From Actinomycetota bacterium (GTDB lineage Bacteria; Actinomycetota; Actinomycetes; Nanopelagicales; Nanopelagicaceae): DNA of 8,815 nt. The DNA is taken from NCBI GenBank assembly GCA_009698975.1, contig WLPB01000033.1, positions 1-8,815 on the forward strand, in the 5' to 3' direction. Numbering within the stretch: position 1 is the first letter of the stretch; every line of letters begins with the position of its first letter. The notes beneath the pieces were generated by a model. The model had not been told where the DNA came from. It saw only the letters and a program-made list of their open reading frames with translations, and did not search any database. The translations under genes and the position numbers were made by a program. This document shows, one piece after another, positions 5,495 to 8,815 of this stretch.

Positions 5495-7155
5495 TGACTA
5501 CATTTGCAGAGCGTCCAACGATTGCTACACCTAGACAAGGCGTTGAAAAGCGAGATTCTTGGGGCACTCAATTTGTTAAGACAGTTACCTCAACCGACCA
5601 TAAGCGCATCGGATATCTCTACCTTGCAACTTCTTTTACCTGGTTCTTGGTTGGCGGAGTACTAGCCCTATTCCTGCGCGCTGAGCTAACACGGCCAGGA
5701 ATGCAGTTCTTGAGTAATGAGCAGTACAACCAGATTTTCACAATGCACGGAACGATCATGTTGTTGATGTTCTCTACATCGCTCTTCATCGGTTTTGCGA
5801 ATGTAATCATGCCGCTGCAAATCGGCGCGGCAGATGTTGCATTCCCGCGAATGAACATGCTCTCCTACTGGCTTTATTTCTTCGGATCATTGATGGCAGT
5901 TGCTGGGTTCCTTACACCAGGTGGCGCTGCCTCATTTGGTTGGACCGCATACGCTCCACTGGCTAACTCGACTTACTCACCAGGAATTGGTGGTGACCTT
6001 TGGGTGGTAGGTCTAGCTATCTCAGGGCTTGGAACAATCCTTGGCGGCGTTAATTTCATTACGACAATCTTCACAATGCGCGCACCTGGTATGACGATGT
6101 TCCGTATGTCTATCTTCTCTTGGAATACGCTCTTGACTTCAATTCTTATTCTGCTCGCCTTCCCACCACTAGCAGCAGCCCTATTAGGGCTCGAGTCAGA
6201 CCGTCTATTTGGCTCGCACATCTTTGATCCAGCAAATGGCGGTGCGATGCTGTGGCAACACCTCTTCTGGTTCTTCGGCCACCCTGAGGTTTACATTCTT
6301 GCCTTGCCATTCTTCGGAATCGTTACTGAAATCCTTCCAGTCTTTAGTCGCAAGCCAATATTTGGTTACAAGGGATTGATTGCTGCAACTATCGCAATTG
6401 CTGCGCTATCAGTTGCGGTCTGGGCACACCACATGTTTGCAACAGGACAAGTGCTACTCCCATTCTTCTCCTTTATGACCTTCTTGATTGGCGTACCGAC
6501 TGGCGTTAAGTTCTTCAACTGGATCGGAACGATGTGGCGCGGTCATGTTTCCTTCGAATCACCGATGCTCTTTGTTATGGGATTCCTGATTACATTCCTC
6601 TTTGGTGGAATTACCGGAATCATTCTCGCTTCACCACCGTTAGATTTCGCCGTCTCTGCTTCTTATTTTGTAGTAGCGCACTTCCACTATGTGCTCTTCG
6701 GCACTGTGGTCTTCGCGATGTTCGCCGGCTTCTATTTCTGGTGGCCAAAATTTACTGGCCGCATGCTCAACGAACGCCTAGCAAAGGTTCATTTCTGGAC
6801 TCTCTTTTTCGGATTCCATATGACATTCCTTATCCAGCACTGGCTCGGTATTAAGGGCTTCCCTCGTCGCTACGCAGACTATCTGGCAACAGATGGATTC
6901 ACTGAGATGAATATGTTCTCCACAGTGGGATCTGCCCTCCTTGCGCTCTCCATGATTCCTTTCTTCGTAAATGTCTGGATTACCCGTAAGAGCCCATTGG
7001 TCGAAACTGATGATCCATGGGGTTATGGCTCATCCCTCGAGTGGGCAACAAGTTGTCCGCCACCGCGTCATAACTTTCTTTCGATGCCACGCATTCGCTC
7101 CGAGCGTCCAGCATTTGATCTCCACCACCCTCATATCAAGACTGAAGGTCATTAA
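5494..7155 (+). CDS. ctaD: Cytochrome c oxidase subunit I CtaD
   Basis: This 553-residue, 12-helix membrane protein is the catalytic haem-copper subunit that reduces O2 to water and pumps protons. Haem a ligands are His-85 (TMHGT) and His-398, haem a3 is bound by His-396 (VVAHFHY), and CuB by His-263, His-312 and His-313, with the cross-linking Tyr-267 in HPEVY. Glu-265 in HPEVY, Asp-114 (GAADVAFPR), Asn-103 and Asn-121 keep the D-channel. Lys-339 (VPTGVKFF) keeps the K-channel, so this is an A-type pump. The propionate-contacting RR pair is Arg-458/459. One oddity: the residues just before the haem ligands read [13 protein letters not shown], so the positions of the Mg-binding His-Asp pair (bovine 368/369) are Ser-388 and Ala-389. 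The C-terminal tail after residue 500 ([19 protein letters not shown]) is of the usual actinobacterial form. It overlaps ctaC by 1 bp; ctaF follows 2 bp later. Confidence 0.97.
   Translation: MTTFAERPTIATPRQGVEKRDSWGTQFVKTVTSTDHKRIGYLYLATSFTWFLVGGVLALFLRAELTRPGMQFLSNEQYNQIFTMHGTIMLLMFSTSLFIGFANVIMPLQIGAADVAFPRMNMLSYWLYFFGSLMAVAGFLTPGGAASFGWTAYAPLANSTYSPGIGGDLWVVGLAISGLGTILGGVNFITTIFTMRAPGMTMFRMSIFSWNTLLTSILILLAFPPLAAALLGLESDRLFGSHIFDPANGGAMLWQHLFWFFGHPEVYILALPFFGIVTEILPVFSRKPIFGYKGLIAATIAIAALSVAVWAHHMFATGQVLLPFFSFMTFLIGVPTGVKFFNWIGTMWRGHVSFESPMLFVMGFLITFLFGGITGIILASPPLDFAVSASYFVVAHFHYVLFGTVVFAMFAGFYFWWPKFTGRMLNERLAKVHFWTLFFGFHMTFLIQHWLGIKGFPRRYADYLATDGFTEMNMFSTVGSALLALSMIPFFVNVWITRKSPLVETDDPWGYGSSLEWATSCPPPRHNFLSMPRIRSERPAFDLHHPHIKTEGH
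7144..7148 (+). promoter_or_regulatory. Ribosome binding site of ctaF
   Basis: GAAGG lies 9 nt before the ctaF ATG (7158), within the last codons of ctaD. This is a standard Shine-Dalgarno distance and supports the ATG chosen. Confidence 0.5.
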
Positions 7156-7157
7156 CA

Positions 7158-7568
7158 ATGAAAGCTAACTGGCAACTCTTCTCAGGTTTATCAGTTTTCT
7201 ACGTTTTAATGGCAGTTGTTTATTACTACGTAGGTGGCGAAGCGGTAGGAATCACTGGAATGATTCTCGCTGCCTGTCTGGCAGGCATGGTCGGCTTTTA
7301 TATCTGGTTTACGCAGAAAAGAATTGGTTTTGATATTCCGTCAGATGACCTTAATGCTGAAATCGCGGATGATGCAGGTGAGCTTGGTTTCTACAGCCCG
7401 CATTCTTGGTGGCCACTACCGGTTGCATTCTGCGCTACCGGTTTAGGATTTGGGTTGATAGTTGGCTGGTGGCTCGTAGTGATATTTCTCGGCGCACTTA
7501 TTTTCAGTATCATCGGGTTTGTTACCGAGTATGAGAAGCCATTACCTACTACCTCGTCCCATCACTAA
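7158..7568 (+). CDS. ctaF: Cytochrome c oxidase subunit IV CtaF, actinobacterial type
   Basis: This 136-residue integral membrane protein is an accessory subunit of the actinobacterial aa3 oxidase, without redox centres. Four hydrophobic helices are visible (about 6-25, 29-51, 85-104 and 105-123). A short acidic loop between helices 2 and 3 (IPSDDLNAEIADDAGELGF, 60-78) ends in GELGFYSPHSWWPL (74-87), the recognisable family stretch. The length matches the family. The start ATG follows the ctaD stop by 2 bp and has a GAAGG ribosome site, so the gene is co-translated with ctaC and ctaD. The identification rests on the family stretch plus position directly after ctaD. Confidence 0.92.
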   Translation: MKANWQLFSGLSVFYVLMAVVYYYVGGEAVGITGMILAACLAGMVGFYIWFTQKRIGFDIPSDDLNAEIADDAGELGFYSPHSWWPLPVAFCATGLGFGLIVGWWLVVIFLGALIFSIIGFVTEYEKPLPTTSSHH

Positions 7569-7583
7569 CCAGAGCTAAGTTTG

Positions 7584-7589
7584 TAATAT
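7584..7589 (+). promoter_or_regulatory. Possible -10 element TAATAT upstream of the EamA gene
   Basis: TAATAT sits in the 22-bp gap after ctaF, one base before the TTG assigned as start. A transcript from it would begin about 7596-7597, downstream of that TTG, so the two calls conflict. If the promoter is real, the true start may be TTG at 7606. No -35 is apparent. The hexamer is A/T-rich and could be coincidental. Confidence 0.25.
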
Positions 7590-7590
7590 C

Positions 7591-8460
7591 TTGTCCACGA
7601 AGGCTTTGGCCAGCTGGGCGCCATGGATCTTCACAGTTATCTGGAGTTCAGGGTTTGTCGTTGCCAAATATGCTTTTCCACACTCAGATGTAATTTTCTT
7701 TCTCAGCATCCGGTTGATAATTGCCGCAATCCTTTTAGGGACCGTTGCACAATTGATGGGTCACTCTCTTCGACTTTCTAAGCGCGAAGTTCTCGTCTCT
7801 GCTCTTGTCGGTATCTCACTCCATGCGATTTACCTAGGGGGAGTGTGGGAAGCAATTTCACTCGGTGCACCTGCTGGAATTTCTGCGGTAATTACTAGCC
7901 TGCAACCGGTCCTTGTCTCGATCTTTGCAATCTACTTACTGGGCGAGAAGATCAGCGTTACTGCCCGCTTCGGCTTGATTTTGGGCTTGGTAGGTGTGTT
8001 TGTTGTACTTGAGCCATCATTCGAAGAGTCAGGCGCTATGACTGCTGTGAGTTTAGCGTTACTGATATTCGCCCTGTCGGGAAGTACTTTCTCAACGCTA
8101 TCGCAGCGCAAATTCGGCTTTAATGTTCCGCTTCTTGTGGGAACCACTTATCAATTTTTGATAGCTGGAGTGCTACTTGGATTAATCTCACTGATAAGTG
8201 GACGCACCCACATGGAATGGAATCTGCAATCTTCGCTCGCGATGCTATGGGCTGTTCTTGTAACCTCTATCGCTGCCGTTCTTCTCTTGCTCTGGATGTT
8301 AACTCAAGGGAGTGCGGCGAAGGTTTCAAGTTTGCTCTACCTCGTGCCACCAATGACTGCAGTTCAGTCCTTAATCCTCTTTGGAGAGAAGCTAAACGCC
8401 CAGACCATCACAGGAATAGCTATGACAGCACTAGGCGTTGCTTTGGTACAGAAGAGTTAG
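7591..8460 (+). CDS. EamA-family (DMT superfamily) membrane transporter
   Basis: This 289-residue polytopic inner-membrane protein has two tandem EamA repeats, five helices each, as in drug/metabolite exporters. Repeat 1 runs from about 10 to 140 and opens with WIFTVIWSSGFVVAKYAF (12-29). It contains GAPAGISAVITSLQPVLVSI (92-111) and ends LLGEK (116-120). Repeat 2 runs from about 152 to 287 with YLVPPMTAVQSLILFGEKL (250-268); the paired GEK motifs mark the internal duplication. The substrate cannot be read from sequence; amino acids, metabolites or drugs are all exported by relatives. The start is uncertain: TTG 7591 gives an N-terminus of normal length, and TTG 7606 is the alternative. It lies 22 bp after ctaF on the same strand and may be an operon passenger, as nothing ties it to respiration. 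Its stop is 2 bp from the qcrB stop. Confidence 0.85.
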   Translation: MSTKALASWAPWIFTVIWSSGFVVAKYAFPHSDVIFFLSIRLIIAAILLGTVAQLMGHSLRLSKREVLVSALVGISLHAIYLGGVWEAISLGAPAGISAVITSLQPVLVSIFAIYLLGEKISVTARFGLILGLVGVFVVLEPSFEESGAMTAVSLALLIFALSGSTFSTLSQRKFGFNVPLLVGTTYQFLIAGVLLGLISLISGRTHMEWNLQSSLAMLWAVLVTSIAAVLLLLWMLTQGSAAKVSSLLYLVPPMTAVQSLILFGEKLNAQTITGIAMTALGVALVQKS

Positions 8461-8462
8461 CC

Positions 8463-8815
8463 TTAGTGGTGGCCTTCGAGCTCTTTGCGCTCACTCTCAG
8501 TCGCTTTAGGAATAGCAACTGCAACTGCGCGTGAGATGCGATTGCGGATCTTATTCTTAAGAGCCTGAGGGCGCTTAACTCCCGCGCTATCGAATTCGGG
8601 AAGCTCCAATGGTGCTAGTTGCTCATGTGAAGTGAGTAGCCAGGCTTTCTCAGGGCTAATTGGCTCGTGAACTTCAACGAATTCGCCATGTGGTAGACGT
8701 ACTAATCGTCCAGTTTCGCGACCATGAAGCACAAGCTCCCGATCTGCGCGCTGTAGCGAGAGACAGATGCGCTTTGTGATGACAAAAGCTATTGGAGGTA
8801 GAACGATGATAGCAA
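8463..8815 (-). CDS. qcrB: Cytochrome bc1 complex cytochrome b subunit QcrB, C-terminal part (5' end outside window)
   Basis: The minus-strand frame is open to the window edge and encodes the last 116 residues of QcrB, the haem b subunit of the menaquinol:cytochrome c oxidoreductase in the plasma membrane. The visible part starts in the final membrane helix (AIIVLPPIAFVITKRICLSL) and continues as LQRADRELVLHGRETGRLV and LPHGEFVEVHEP. This stretch is close to the mycobacterial QcrB C-terminus as I remember it. A basic, soluble tail of about 70 residues follows, ending in GHH. An apparent GTG start at 8732 is internal. The haem ligands and quinol sites lie beyond the window. The gene converges on the ctaCDF-EamA run, the arrangement also found for ctaC and qcrB in M. 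tuberculosis. Upstream qcrA, qcrC and ctaE would be expected just past the window edge. Confidence 0.93.
   Translation of the reverse strand, partial: AIIVLPPIAFVITKRICLSLQRADRELVLHGRETGRLVRLPHGEFVEVHEPISPEKAWLLTSHEQLAPLELPEFDSAGVKRPQALKNKIRNRISRAVAVAIPKATESERKELEGHH

Noticed and set aside
8730..8732. GTG 8732 as the start of a small 89-residue protein
   Set aside because: The frame stays open to the window edge and the upstream residues match the QcrB helix and loop, so this is internal.
1..8815. Search for CRISPR arrays, insertion sequences, tRNA or rRNA genes and phage genes
   Set aside because: No spaced direct repeats, terminal inverted repeats with a transposase, cloverleaf-like stretches or phage proteins were seen; nearly all bases belong to housekeeping-type genes.

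Overview
The window reads as chromosomal backbone of an actinobacterium whose base composition is near 50 % GC by eye, low for the phylum. The protein types, tiny gaps and leaderless-looking starts fit the streamlined freshwater lineages (Nanopelagicales/acI-like), but that lineage call is an inference. Adenosine kinase of the mycobacterial AdoK type, an ErpA-like protein, CtaC, CtaF and a convergent QcrB also lie together in Mycobacterium tuberculosis (from memory, the Rv2196-Rv2204c region), so this is a conserved actinobacterial neighbourhood rather than an island. I see no mobile element, CRISPR array, tRNA or rRNA, and almost every base is coding.

Layout. 1-492 (+) is the C-terminal part of an aldo/keto reductase. 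Facing it on the minus strand are nadA (quinolinate synthase, 1053-2195) and a downstream DUF3043-type membrane protein (494-1045). Divergent from nadA, separated by 59 bp, are erpA (A-type Fe-S carrier, 2255-2617) and adoK (2635-3612). adoK overlaps tail to tail with a cysteine-desulfurase-like gene (3601-4671, -). A 58-bp divergent spacer leads to the respiratory run ctaC-ctaD-ctaF (4730-7568, +), then an EamA-family transporter (7591-8460). The EamA gene ends 2 bp from the end of qcrB (8463-8815, -, open at the window edge).

How the genes fit together. CtaC, CtaD and CtaF are subunits of the aa3-type oxidase that in Actinobacteria forms a supercomplex with the cytochrome bc1 complex, of which QcrB is the cytochrome b subunit. 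NadA needs a [4Fe-4S] cluster and ErpA-type proteins deliver such clusters. The desulfurase-like gene next door would be expected to supply sulfur, but it lacks the PLP-binding lysine.

Points worth a second look: (1) the desulfurase-like protein has Ser-189 where the PLP lysine should be, yet keeps the loop cysteine; (2) all three protein ligands of the structural Mg/Mn site between oxidase subunits I and II appear to be replaced together; (3) four genes have a TANNNT hexamer exactly 6-7 nt before the start codon, the architecture of leaderless transcripts, while ctaD and ctaF inside the operon have Shine-Dalgarno-like GAAGG; (4) a 7-bp hairpin fills the erpA-adoK gap; (5) small hairpins sit on the stop codons of two convergent gene pairs.
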